Origin: Earliella scabrosa
Taxonomy: Eukaryota; Basidiomycota; Agaricomycetes; Polyporales; Polyporaceae
NCBI GenBank assembly: GCA_022605405.1
Contig: JABYQQ010000005.1
Location: forward strand, 186,001 to 250,000
DNA: 64,000 nt
Reading direction: 5' to 3'
Shown piece after piece: positions 1 through 11,000 of this stretch. The notes under the pieces were generated by a model. That model was not told the origin of the DNA. It did no database searches and worked only from the letters and a program-made list of their open reading frames with translations. Every line of letters starts with the position of its first letter. The stretch's first letter is position 1. Position numbers and translations under genes: made by a program.

Positions 1-640
1 CGTCCTCGACCGTGATCCTATACCCGTCGAGGGCGTGGTAGTCGATGCCCTTCTCCTTCGCGTACCCGGCGTAGTCGATCAGCACGCCCCGCGCGACCAG
101 CCCGCCCCGCGCGTGCCAGTGGTCCAGCGTCGGGAGGCCGTTTTCGGCGGTGGTCTCCTTCGCCAACGCCTCGCGGGTGACGGTGGCACCGTTGTAGGCC
201 TTGGCCGTGGGCTGGTGCTGCCAGTGGATGAGGCTGTCCCACTGGCTGCTGCACTGGGTGTTGAAGCTGAGCTCGTCGTCCCAGCCGTGCGAGCTGCCCA
301 TGCCCGCCTCCTCGAGGGACTTGATCGCGTGCTCCATGCGCTTGCGGGGCAGGGGGAGCTTCGCGAGGGCGTTGATGGGCCAGCTGGGGGTAAGTCGCGG
401 TTAGCATGGGAGCTCCTCGATACGGTCATCGTTGGTGAGGAGGGAGACGCACTTGAGGGAGATGGAGACCCCGTCCTTGACCTCGGCAGCGGCGGCCTTG
501 ACGACCTCGGGCGTGAGCAGGTTCAGGGTCCCGAGCACGTCCTTCTCGCCCGCCTTGTCGAAGATGCCCCAGGCGCACCCCTTGGGCATGCCCTCGACGG
601 CAGGCAGGTCATCGTAGTCGGGGATCTTGGAGATGTCCAT
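1..640 (-). CDS. Cyclase-family (PF04199) hydrolase, truncated by window edge
   Basis: The minus-strand model starts at an ATG at 640-638 (MDISKIPDYDDLPAVEG). Exon 1 is 640-453; a 69-bp intron follows with a GTGCGT donor, TGCTAAC branch site and CAG end. Exon 2 runs from 383 off the window. The joint restores SISLNWPINALAKLPLP, typical of the putative cyclase / kynurenine-formamidase-like fold. About 190 codons are visible and the C-terminal part is missing. Where bacterial members carry the metal-binding HxGTHxD motif this protein reads FNTQCSSQWDSLIHW, a Gln-for-His variant I recall from fungal members. DHWHARGGLVARGVLIDYAGY is the next conserved block. Substrate is unknown; amide or lactone hydrolysis is family-level knowledge only. 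Confidence 0.85.
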
Positions 641-1383
641 GGCAGCAGCTACGACAGCGCTCTGGGAACTCGTCGACCGTCGACGCGAGAAGGGCGAGTG
701 AAAACGGGTCTGTCCCGATTGTACAATGTTTACCTGATTGATCGATAATCTCAAAAGCATGGGGCCAGCGGATTGTCGGAGAAGCAATATTGATGTAGGT
801 TCGTCTGGACTCTGAAGTCACATTGACAGACTCCTCCCACCTGACATGCGGATGGTCTTGGTATGATACCAGGCTGGACAGCTCCCGCATGGGCCGTGAG
901 ATACTATCATACCGGTAGAGGTATGCAGGGTTGGCAGCACTACCAGCACAGCAGCTCCGGCAATTTGTTCGGTAACTTGACTTTGTTGCTTCATGTCATC
1001 GGGCCGTTCGGTATGTGCTACCACCGCGTGCCAGCGGGCTGGTATTGCGAGCAGGACTACCTACATGCGATGTGAGAAAGTTGCGTTCTCGCGGAGAGAT
1101 CGCGGCTTTAACCTCACCGAGGTACCGATACTCTGCCATCTCCAGACCAGTTCCCAACATTAATGTCACGGCGGCGGTGTGTATCGCGGTGACAAATGCC
1201 CGATACATTCGCTACCAAACGTCCAGGATCTCAGATCAGGCTGAGGCCCAGGGTCGACCAAAAGCTACAGATACACAAGTAATTACAGATCTATATTCAT
1301 CATGATGTAAGTCGTCGCGTCGTGCAGTGTGATACGTGTACTCCTACAAGCATGTCTGTCTCCAATCCCATCCCATCCCATCC
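641..1383. other. Intergenic spacer, no gene recognised
   Basis: This is upstream of the cyclase gene and downstream of NUP42. Only short open frames without family features or convincing splice sites are present. A small CCCAT-type repeat sits just before the NUP42 stop, at about 1371-1385. Confidence 0.6.
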
Positions 1384-3759
1384 CTACCGCACCTCCTTCG
1401 GCGGGATCCACTCCGGGATGTTCTTCCAGTCAAACTTCTCGCTCTCGCTCCTGAACGCCTCCATCGCCGCCTTCGGCACCAAGTCCACATAGTTCGGCGG
1501 CAGCAGATCATCGTACTTTGTCCGCCCCGGCTTGTACAGCGGCCGCCGGCGCGCCGCCGCAAAGTCGGGCTTCGTCGACTTGACCGCCGACGCGCTCTGC
1601 TGCTGCTGCTGCTGTCCGAAGAACGACGTCGCTCCCGGTGTGGTCGCGATCGGCGTCGTGCTCATGCTCGTCGACATCGAGGGCGCAGCTGGGAACGTCG
1701 AGAGCCCCAGCCCGGACAGCCCGGACAACTCGCCTCCCTGCGGCTGCTGCTGGTTCGTGAGGGAGCCAAAGGGCTGCTGCTGGGCAGCGTTGGTGGTGGC
1801 AGCGGTCGAGCCGAATGCTGACTGCACCGGCGCGGACGATGGAGCGCCGAACGCAGAGGGGCCACTGGCCGACTTGAACGCGGACTCGCCCCCGCCACCA
1901 AAGGCCGATGACGCGCCGCTCGCACTACCCCCGCCGCCGAACGCGGATGCCGCGTTGTTGTTAGCTGCACCGCCAAATGCGGGTTGGCCGAAGACCGAGC
2001 CCCCGGGAGCCTTGGCGGCGGCTGCGAGCCCAAAGGCGGACGGCTGGCCACCCGCGAAGGCGGAGAATGCACCGCCGCCGCTGCCACCGCTCGGGTTTGA
2101 GGGTGTCGTCGTCGTCGCGCCACCAGTGCCGGAGGCTGACGGGTTGGCGAAGGCGGAGAACGCTCCACCACCGCTGTTGGTCCCTGTTGAGCCCGTGCCG
2201 AACGCGGAGGTCGTCGCGGGCTTCCCAAACGCGCTCTGGCCAAACGAGGACTGGCCGAATGCGGAGGTCGATTGTGGTGCCCCGAAGGCTGAGGCGACAG
2301 GGCCCGATGCTGGCTGGCCAAACGCAGATGTTGTGCTCCCTTGAGCAGGTTGGCCAAACGCTGATGGGGTTGCGCCCGATGCTGGCTGACCGAATGCGGA
2401 TGTGGTCGCGGGCTTGCCGAACGATGACTGGCCGAACGCAGACTGACCGAACGCCGAAGTCGTGGTGCCCTGCGCGGGTTGGCCAAAGGCAGAGGTGGTT
2501 GCACCCTGCGCAGGTTGACCGAAGGCTGACGTTGTCGAACCCGACGCAGGTTGACCGAATGCAGATGTCGTCGCGGGCTTCCCGAAAGCTGAGTCGGTTG
2601 ATCCTTGAGCTGGTTGACCAAACACCGACGTGCCTTGCGCAGGCTGGCCAAAGGCAGATGTTGGGTTGGACTGTGCGGGTGCTCCGAACGCAGAGGTGGT
2701 AGTACCCGATGCGGGTGCACCGAATGCTGACGTGGTGGCACCCTGCGCGGGTTGCCCAAACACTGAGGTGCCTGAAGCAGGCTGCCCGAAGGCTGACCCG
2801 CCCGCAGGTTTCCCAAACGCTGACTGGCCGAATGCCGACTGTCCGAACGATGACTGTCCGAACGCGGAGGTCGAGCCGCCTGTCGAGCCAAACGCCGACC
2901 CCGTGCCTGCTGCGTTGGCAAACGCACCGAAACCCGACGGCTTCCCGAAGGCAGAGGTGGACGCGGGCGCGCCGAAGGCGGACGTCCCGGAGCCTCCAAA
3001 AGCAGATGTTGAACCTGGCGTGAAGCCGGTGGTTGGCGCGCCAGCATTTTGCGCCTCATAGTTCTTGACGGCGTGCGCGTGTAGGGCTTGCATGTTCGCG
3101 CGAGCACCAGTGTACCGTGCCTGAGCGGCGGCGTTCTTGTCCGCTTCGTACTTCAACTGCGGGTGGGTGGCGTGACGGTTCGCATGGGGTCCTTACTGGC
3201 GGAGAAGAAGGGCAAAAGAGGACGTACGTATTCTTGGATGTTGCCTGCACGCGCGGCCTGAGCAGCCTTGACCCGCATTTCTTCGGGAGACTCGTCGAGG
3301 TCGGCGATGAGGGTCGGCTGGCACTTGGCCGGCCCAAACGAGGACAAAGGCCACACCGGCTTCTCGGTCTGGAGGTCGCGTGTGAGCGACTCGATGCTGA
3401 AGTGTTTGATGTCGGCCATCGAGGGGGTATGTCAGAGAGAGCGTGGTCGGGAACGGAGGGAGAGATGCGAACGTGAATAGACTGGAGGTTGCGGCAGGTG
3501 TAGAGGTCGCTGCACCGGGGGTCCATGACTGGTCTAGAGCGGTGGCCACAGAACAAGAAGGGATGGAGTCCGCATGAGGCAGGAGGACGACAATAAGAAA
3601 CACGCACTGCCAAACCCGCCTTGTCTCTGGCCATCCCGTGGGTGCTCGTTCCTACAGTTGCTCCCAAACTTGCACTGGCCTCGGAGAAAGAACTGACAGA
3701 CGGCCTGGCGCAGAGTCAGAGCGATGAGTTGCACAGAGAAAGCAACGCAGACGTACCAT
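1384..3759 (-). CDS. NUP42: FG-repeat nucleoporin NUP42-like with CCCH zinc finger
   Basis: Five exons: 3759-3757 (the ATG alone), 3704-3608, 3533-3473, 3396-3228 and 3156-1384, giving about 700 residues. The N-terminus MAVCQFFLRGQCKFGSNC carries one CCCH zinc finger (Cys4, Cys12, Cys18, His22). A conserved NQSWTP segment and a short ESLTRDL-VWPLSSFGPAK block follow, then a long SAFGQP-type FG-repeat region. The C-terminus has FDWKNIPEWIPPKEVR. This order matches NUP42 (Rip1/Amo1/NUPL2), a cytoplasmic-face pore protein that works with Gle1 and Dbp5 in mRNA export. The protein is longer than yeast Nup42 because of the expanded repeats. The single-codon first exon and the GTTCGC donor of intron 3 are the least certain parts. 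It is divergent from TAF4. Confidence 0.88.
1790..3050 (-). repeat. Coding FG-repeat tract of NUP42
   Basis: The tract encodes dozens of degenerate copies of SAFGQP/SAFGKP/SVFGQP units separated by Thr/Ser/Ala/Gly linkers. Such low-complexity phenylalanine-glycine stretches form the permeability barrier of nuclear pores. At DNA level it is a run of imperfect 30-60 bp repeats, so copy number may vary between strains. Confidence 0.9.
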
Positions 3760-4093
3760 GGCTGCCTCGCAGTGGATGTGCAGTCAAGCTCAAGCTGAGC
3801 TCAAGGCCGCAGGCGCGTGCTAAACGCAACCAGCGAGATCATAGCGGTCCCCGGGGGAGCGAAGGGCCCGAAATGGCAACCTTGACTAGGACTCACGGCA
3901 CCGCTGCCTACGACGAGCGCGCGTCGGGTTGTGGCACGCTCCACCGGCTCTCAGTCCGAGTCTGTCTACGCTTCAGCTCATCTCTGCCAACCACTGACCG
4001 GCACCTTGTCTCTGCCCTATCTGAAGCCTGGAATTTACTTGTCTTTGACCCACTACGGCAGCTCGCGAACGATCTTGACGGATTCTCCCTACC
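3760..4093. promoter_or_regulatory. Divergent promoter region NUP42 / TAF4
   Basis: A 334-bp spacer separates two start codons on opposite strands, so it must hold both promoters. No clear TATA box is visible. Shared control is inference from the arrangement. Confidence 0.5.
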
Positions 4094-5563
4094 ATGAAGA
4101 CGGAGGACACTCAGCCCCCACCGACGACGACGACGTTCTCTGCGGCCCAATGGCCCCAGACTAGCCGTGAGTCTGGCTGAGCTCGAGACAATCTCAACCA
4201 AGACTTCATTCTCGTCCAGAGATTCCAATCGACCCTGCGCTCCAACAGCAGTCGCAGCATCCGCAACATACTACGTGAATGCTTCTCGTCACGTTCAGAA
4301 GTTACACGTGCTGACTCTTTTTTTCTCGCTCAGCACCCCGTCATACTCCCATTATCAGTATGGCCACTACGCGCAGACAGGATACACGCACTATCCACAG
4401 TACGCTCAGCAAGCGCATCAACAGTCGGCGGTCCAAACTGCCCAGGCGCAAACACAGCTACAGACACCCCAGGCCCAGACGCAGCAGGCAGTTGCCTCAA
4501 CAGTTATCCGTCCTGCAACACAACCTACGCAGCCGCAGCCGCAGACTCAGTCAGGAGTGGACACGACGGATGTTGCGACGCTGAATGACGCGTTAGGGAG
4601 TGCAGGAGTCGACCTCAGGGTGCGTTGGTATCTCTCCCACGTCCTCATCACCTTCCAATTCGACTTTCTTTACAGGCCGAGGAAGAAACCCTCCAACGCA
4701 CAAGCGACCAATACTACTCCTACCGCCCATATGAAGACCGGTCGCGGAAACAACCCGACAAGCCCCAATTCGATACCCTGTACCTTGGCAACACCATCCG
4801 CACCGTTAGCGCGCGGTATAAGGTGACCAACGTCCCCAAGGAGTCCATCGACTACGTCGCACTCGCCCTACGATTCCGTCTTCAGTCCCTCCTCACCTCC
4901 ATGATCGCCGCCGCGAAGCACCGAACAGACTCCCAGTACGAGCGCGCCCCGAGCACGTACGAGGATGGCACACCGATGTGGAGCGTCAAAATCCGCTCAG
5001 ACGTCTCCAAGCAGATCGAGGCCCTCCAGAAGGCGTACCGCGAGGAGGACATGCGCGAGCGACGCGAGCGCAAAGAGCGGCAAGACGCGCAGGCAGCCCA
5101 GGCCGCCGCACTCACCGCCGCGGCGAATGGAGGAGCGGCAGACAGCGCGGCAGCGGAAGAGGACGGGGGACCGAAGAAGAAAAAGAAGAAAGAGGGCCCC
5201 GGAGTTACCGCGCGGAACATGTCCGAGGACGTGCGGAAGAAGATGTCGAACGCGGTGGCGAGCCAGGCCGCAGGGTTGGGCACGGGCAAGTACGCGTGGA
5301 TGTCGGCCGCGAACTCGGCCGCGACGCCTGCGAAGCCGAAGCCTGCGGCGCCCCGCGCGGGCACCCCAGCGACGACGACGACGCCGGCGACGAGCACGGC
5401 GGGCGGGTGGGCGCGGCCGTACCAGGGCTCGAAGTCGACCTCGCAGCAGCAAGCAAAGGAGGCCGATGGGCGGTTGGCGGTCACACTGCATGATGCGATA
5501 TTCGTGGTGAACAATGAGAAGGGCCATGGGGGAGGGCGTGGCGCGGCGAGGGGCTGGACATAG
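4094..5563 (+). CDS. TAF4: TFIID subunit TAF4
   Basis: Four exons: 4094-4166, 4220-4274, 4334-4619 and 4676-5563, giving about 433 residues. The start MKTEDTQPPPTTTTFSAAQW leads into a Gln-rich low-complexity region (roughly residues 35-120, many QAQTQ units). The TAF4 C-terminal domain follows: TLNDALGSAGVDLRAEEE, then RYKVTNVPKESIDYVALALR and a basic coiled segment (YREEDMRERRERKERQDAQ). A lysine run before GPGVTARNMSEDVRKKMSNA, the GLGTGKYAWM block, and a final VTLHDAIFVVNNEKG core are also present. This is the layout of fungal TAF4, the histone-fold partner of TAF12 in the general transcription factor TFIID. The 55-bp exon 2 was found by phase and restores DPALQQQSQHPQHT. Confidence 0.93.
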
Positions 5564-6152
5564 AGATGTGAGTGTTGGCCTGTATGCCTCCCCTCTGGAT
5601 CTGCGCGCCCTCGTTTCTAGGGTGCTGTGTATCTCCGTGTATCGCTAGCCGTCTACGTTCCTAATCTGTCCAGTCGTTCACTGGGAAGCTGTCTTCGCCT
5701 GAGCGGCGGCCTTTGCGAAGGTCCCGTCAGCTCCCTGCTCGGTATTGCCGTGCTCTGCATATCGATCGCGATACTCAAGTTATATGTGGCACCGTGACCG
5801 TACATGAAGCGCCCGATACGCGGGCCACATTGCACATTGAACGTTACACATCTACTACCTGCCACAAAGCTCGGAGCGTTCTCCTAGCGGAACCTCTTTC
5901 TCCATCAAGTTGAGTGTGACACTCTAATTCTTCTGGCTCACTATATAGCTGAAGTGCACGGGTTCAGTCACATTCGGTTCTCTGCTAGTAGGGTGTTACG
6001 GGTCAATACTGGCAACTGTACGTCAGCCTGCTGTTCCTCCGATGCGACCGCATCGCCTCGTATCCCAACAATGCACGCCTTGCAGACTCAATCTCGACCG
6101 GCGGGAGGTCGCCAGCGGGATAGCAGGCAAGCTGGGGGAATCTTTCTGGAAC
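5564..6152. other. Intergenic spacer with TATA-like site
   Basis: This 3'/5' spacer separates TAF4 from the F-box gene downstream. TATATAG occurs at 5942-5948, about 205 bp before the next start codon, and could be its promoter element. No coding potential was recognised. Confidence 0.45.
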
Positions 6153-7134
6153 ATGGGAGACGCGCTCTGCAATTCCCTCAAGATCCCCAGCACTCCTATC
6201 CCTCTCCCCAAGTGAGCCTCTCCATGCGGGTGAGCCATGCATCGTTATCGGCGAGCTGACCGACTCCCACAGGGAAGTCGACGAGGTCTTGACGAAGGGA
6301 CGGGTGGCCAGACAGCCCGGTCCGCTTGGATCGTTGTCGACCGAGCTCATCCAGCTGATATTCGAAAATCTGCTCGAATACCATGAGATTGTTCTCTTCG
6401 CCGTCACCTGCAAGATGCTTCTCGCTGCTGGAGTGCCTCGCCTCACACGTGCGTACCAGGAGGAGCACGCGCCCTGGGTCAATTGCCGCCTCATCTGTCC
6501 CGGAGAATTTGCGCAACAAGACGGGATTCTCGCCTTCCCATTTCTCACTGCCGAAGAGAAGGAGCAGATCAAAGCGAGGGTCGCCGCCGACGAACTCGAG
6601 GGCCTGAGATACTACGCCTCGGCCCTATATGCCATCGCAACCGACACGTACACTTCGCAGAGTGAGGCAGTACACAAGGCGTTCGAGGCAATCGGCACCG
6701 TATACGGGAACGACGATTGGTCCAGACCCTGGAGCTGGAGATGCCAAAATGACGTTCGGGATGCCCGCCTGATCACGTCGCTTCTCAGCCAACCGCGTCA
6801 TCGCCTCAAAGGCCTGGGGACAGAAGTTCTATGTAACATCTCGAAGGGCGAGTACGTCCGTGCAAATGGCCTCACCCCTCCAGAGGCGCACGAGGAGAGC
6901 CCGACGCAGCTGCTCGCGCGCGCTCTGGTGTCGCAGATCTGCTGGTCAGATTGTCCCGCTATGGCCATCAGCGACGAGGCTGCCGAGAAGCTTATACGTG
7001 GGCCGTGGTGTGGAGATCGGTTCTTCATCTCCACTCTCGAGGACATGCCGGAGAAGTACCGGAAGATCGACTGGAAGGACGTGACGGCGAGGGTGGCGGC
7101 ATTTCTAGTCGAACTCGACGCCGACAGGGCTTGA
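6153..7134 (+). CDS. F-box-like protein (paralog A)
   Basis: Two exons, 6153-6211 and 6273-7134, about 306 residues. Exon 1 encodes MGDALCNSLKIPSTPIPLPK. Residues about 32-65 (GPLGSLSTELIQLIFENLLE, then FAVTCKMLLAAG) have the pattern of an F-box helix pair, which binds Skp1 in SCF ubiquitin ligases. The remainder is a lineage-specific region with conserved HAPWVNCRLIC, LCNISKGEYVRANGL, SQICWSD and GDRFFISTLEDMPEKYR blocks. All of these recur in a minus-strand gene at 35.6-36.5 kb. The intron is at the same codon (the K after PLP) in both genes, so they are duplicates. A substrate-adaptor role is inferred from the F-box only. Confidence 0.82.
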
Positions 7135-7690
7135 TGCAACGGTACGTCATAAAATTGCGGCACAAGAAAACGTTCATGCTAGTCGCTGATAGCTGTATCT
7201 CGCAAGGTTGAAACCACATGGCATCTGACCGATGTACAACACGTAGTAGCAATAGAAACACATCCGAACCCCGCCGTCACGTCGTTACACTTAGCGCTCT
7301 CCACCTGCGGCATGTCCCCAACGTCGTGATACAGAACCGATTGTCCGCCCATGAACCCTTGACGAACTGCGAACCCAAGCCCCCACTTGTCCATTCACTC
7401 TCTAGTTCTCGGATCGGATCGAACGTCATAATTGTAGTACGTCTCCTCGCTGATCCATATTGAGCTATTCCACAATGCAAGAGGGGCAGCACAGCATCGG
7501 ATGCAAATACGGTCAACTTTGCCTACTGGACGATTGCGGAAACGTCCGGATTCGCAATCCACCCTCGGATATCAGGAGGGACCTCCTAGACGATGGTCTG
7601 CTGTGTATCTCTATATGTAAGCAGCACTGATGTTCACCGTTCGGTATCTCAACAGCAAATCGCCTACTCTTCTTCCGCACCATCACTCCC
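7135..7690. other. Intergenic spacer, nothing recognised
   Basis: This holds the 3' flank of the F-box gene and the 5' flank of the HNH-type gene. Only short, unsupported open frames occur on either strand. Confidence 0.55.
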
Positions 7691-8957
7691 ATGCTCTACC
7701 AGACTTACTCTCCGACTCTTGACGCAGCCTTTCGGTGCAGGGTCCTCCAACTCGCGAAGAATTCCGCCGTCTCCGACGACACTTTGAGGACGTGTTATAA
7801 TTCCTACCTCGCCGTGCTGGACCACCCGGACAATGCGGAATACCACCTGCTCATCAACGGACTTGTAAAACGCCTCGTAGGCGGACCGGAGCGTGTCTTC
7901 CGGGGCAAGACCAAGGACGTGTTCCAGCTGATGTGCAGCGCTGCTTCGACGTTAGGGGCGACCGGTGGCTCGCGCTATGTATGCGCGGCAGTTGTCGTAC
8001 ACGGATGGGCAGCCCGTAGCCTACCTGCGAAGGACGAGGGGACGCGCAAGCGCATTGGGCGGGCACTGCACGGCCTTGCAAATCAATGGCTCCATGAGAT
8101 GTTTGAACTCACTTGTAAGGCCCTCTTCGCCTCTACACCGAATTGATTACTCACGAGACAACGCAGTTCTCTCTGGCGACGATCAATCTAGTAGTTGCGC
8201 CTCACAACCTTCGAGTTGTCCAAGCAGCACGGATTGCGCTCACAGGTGCAAGGCGAATGCGTTCGATGTGAGTATGGTTTGGCTGCTCCGATGCAAGCGC
8301 TCACGGCATGTGGTAGGTTATGGCACGAGATGGATTCACTTGCCCTGTGACTGGGCAAACACCGTCCAAAGGCGGCGCCGCCCCGGTACCTGTTCATATC
8401 CTCAAGAAATCCGTCACACAAAGCATGGTGCGCTAGGACCTGTGAGTCGATGCCGTTGTATGGCTGACATCCGTATCGGAACAGGACGACTTCTCCAACG
8501 CCCGCTACATTGACTTGCTGAAGAACTTCTGCCAGTGTGCAGATCCAACGGTCGACGTCATAAGCCCGCGCAATACGCTCTTGCTGGAGGAGCGCCTTCA
8601 GGAACAATTCCAACTCGCTGCTTTTGCATTCGCGCCCACTCAGGTACTGCCCACCGGGGTCTCCTATATTCGAATGTCCACGCCGACGTTCTATTACTGA
8701 CTGGTTTGACTCCGTAACGGCAGGTATCCAATCGGTACCAAATCGTCCCCACTCGGGATTCGAGGTTCTTTCTCAGAATGCTGAAGAACACATGCAACAA
8801 CGATGGCAATGTCACCTTCACCGACCACACCCGCTATTCTGGCGCATCTACACGCCCGGTGGAGCTGCCCAGTGCCCATCTCCTGCGAGCGCACGCAATG
8901 TTCACGACGGTGCTAGGCGGCACCATCCTGCAGTTTGATGAGTATATCTTCGAGTAG
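7691..8957 (+). CDS. HNH-endonuclease-like protein, catalytic His apparently lost
   Basis: Five exons: 7691-8114, 8167-8267, 8317-8427, 8485-8643 and 8724-8957, about 342 residues. Residues 1-140 are an unassigned helical region. A Ser-rich linker leads to the fungal HNH core: MARDGFTCPVTG (177-188), PVHILKKS with His202, and ISPRNTLLL with Asn242. The next conserved position, normally DLHxxF, reads RLQEQF, with Gln251 in place of His. The C-terminal part (NRYQIVPTRDSRF, VELPSAHLLRAHAMF) matches the usual tail of these basidiomycete proteins. Phase continuity supports the model, although exon 2 reads less naturally than the rest. The function of fungal HNH-domain proteins is largely unknown. 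The domain looks structurally kept but catalytically impaired. Confidence 0.72.
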
Positions 8958-9263
8958 AGCCTTGGGGCTCCTCATGTGATGTAGCATGTCAGAAGGTGTC
9001 TGCGAACGGGATCAATGTATAATAATAATATACGCCTTGCTCTATGTAGCTTCAAAGGCCAGCCAGAATGTTCATGTCGAATCCCTGATCTAGAGACGTA
9101 CGCTGTGAATACGTGTGAAAGTCGATTTGTGCCCATAGCTTCAAGTTTTAGTTGGACGGTTGAGCGCGGTCGACTTGATCGCGGTTACTGCCCTCTCCAT
9201 CTCCTCTCATCTTCTCGCCAAGCCTACCTGCTGCAGCTTGAAGGCTCGACTGTCTGACCATAT
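8958..9263. other. Intergenic spacer
   Basis: An A+T-richer 306-bp spacer with an AATAATAATATA run near 9020. No gene or clear core promoter was identified. Confidence 0.5.
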
Positions 9264-10854
9264 ATGCTGCTTGGATCCTTGCCTCGTATATTTGCCACCA
9301 CCGCACGACGCGTCTCTCGTCCTAGGCCTCATTGTATATCTTCATGCCCTCACACTCATTCCGTCCGACCGAAGTTCAGACCCCTTAGCTCGACTGCCCA
9401 TGAAATCGAACCGACTCCCGACCTCGCAGGGCCCTCAGAACACGACCTCCGCTATGGTTTCTACGACGTGATTTTGCCCGAAGAGCCCTTCGTCTGGGGG
9501 ACGTCTCATATCATACCCCGTGGGGTGCCGCCGCAAGTTCGTAGACCGCCTTACGTGCCTGACCCCAGCAACCCAGATGCCGCTCGCTCTGCGGTGGGCG
9601 GAGATACTGCAACGCAGCGCAGGCTCATAACGGACACGGAAGACTTGGTGCGGCTTCGGAGTGCAGCGAGGCTCGCTGCGAAAGTGTTGCAGTTTGCGGG
9701 GACGTTGGCGCAGGTGAGTCCGCACACGCAGTACACCCTGCTTCTTCCCCGCGGCCTGTTGCTCCGATACAAGCCTGCAGTGCAGTACCCTAGGATGATC
9801 TTTCCAGTGTCTGACACGGGTGCACATAGGTCGGCCGCACGACAGACGAGCTCGATGCCCAAGTGCACCAATTCATCCTCGCCCATGGCGCATACCCGTC
9901 CCCACTGCTCTACAGAGGGTTCCCAAAGTCGTGCTGCACAAGCGTGAACAACATCATTACGCACGGCATCCCAGACGAGTTGAGCCCGCTCCCTTAGCCT
10001 CACCCGCGCCGCCCCCGCCAGGCTCATGCATATGTGCACGTTCCCCGCATCCGCATCCGCACTCCTACCCCAAATCACGCTCTCGCCCAACGGATACGTT
10101 GCGCGCACCGGGTGAACGTGTAGCCGGCCGCTGCAGGACGGGGACATCGTCAATGTAGACGTGACGGTGTACCTCGACGGGTTCCACGGTGACACATCCA
10201 GGATGTTCCTCATCGGAAATGTCGTATGTATCCTGTCCTCTCTGCCGGTCTGCGTATCTTCACATTCTACTCGACTCGGGCGCAGGACGACAAAGGCCGG
10301 GACCTGGTGAACATCACTGAAGCCGCTCTGGAGGCGGGCATCGCTGCTTGCGGACCAGGGCGGCACTTCCGGGATATCGGGCGCGCCATTCACGGGCTTC
10401 TGCGCGGGAGAGACTATTCTATCTCGCCCATGTTCACTGGCCATGGCATCGGACGGGAGTTCCATCGGAGGCCGTGGATCATCCATGACTGTACGTGCGA
10501 CGGGTCGGGTGCAGTGTTGCGTTAGCTAACATGCGGACTATAGTAAACGAGGAGCCTGGGGTCATGGAGCCCGGAGACTGTTTCACTATCGAGGTCGGTG
10601 CAACTCTGATGCTGTCTCTTCGCATCTGATCCTGATGGGACTGGCCACATAGCCCGCTATCGTACAAGGGACTGACCCCGCTGGCGTCACCTACCCGGAT
10701 GGCTGGACAGTCTCTACAGAGGTGCGTCTGAACTCGTTGGCTGTTTTGTCTTCGCTGATCTTGAGCTGTCGAACAGAATTGCGCCCGATCAGCGCAGGCA
10801 GAACACATGGTCCTGATCACTGACACGGGAGCGGAAGTCTTGACAAGACCATAG
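9264..10854 (+). CDS. Methionine aminopeptidase, type 1, probably mitochondrial
   Basis: Seven exons: 9264-9713, 9830-9978, 10124-10223, 10286-10490, 10544-10593, 10653-10721 and 10777-10854, about 366 residues. The N-terminus [19 protein letters not shown] is basic and Ser/Arg-rich like a mitochondrial presequence. There is no N-terminal zinc-finger domain as in cytosolic MetAP1. The pita-bread fold motifs are intact: NIITHGIPD (His195), DIVNVDVT (Asp212), FHGDTS (Asp223), TGHGIG (His286), CFTIEP (Glu318) and SAQAEH (Glu350). These supply the two-metal ligands Asp/Asp/His/Glu/Glu. The enzyme removes the initiator Met from nascent proteins, here probably organellar ones like METAP1D. It is convergent with NUP188. 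Confidence 0.93.
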
Positions 10855-11000
10855 CCCCCCCCTCGCCACACTTGGTAGATCGTATATAGCAGACAATGTT
10901 GTGAGATGATCATTACATGCTACAGAACAGAATATGCGACAGGAAAGTGTACGAGACAGACAGCATCCTATACAAGGGACCACATACACCACGACAACGT

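Noticed and set aside
1532..3061. Long plus-strand open frames opposite the NUP42 repeats
   Set aside because: They are antisense shadows of the FG repeat region (Ala/Pro-rich text with no splice signals or family).
8167..8267. Alternative frame of HNH-gene exon 2 (FSLATINLVVAPHNLRVV)
   Set aside because: It reads well but cannot be joined in phase to exon 1 or exon 3 with the available GT..AG sites.
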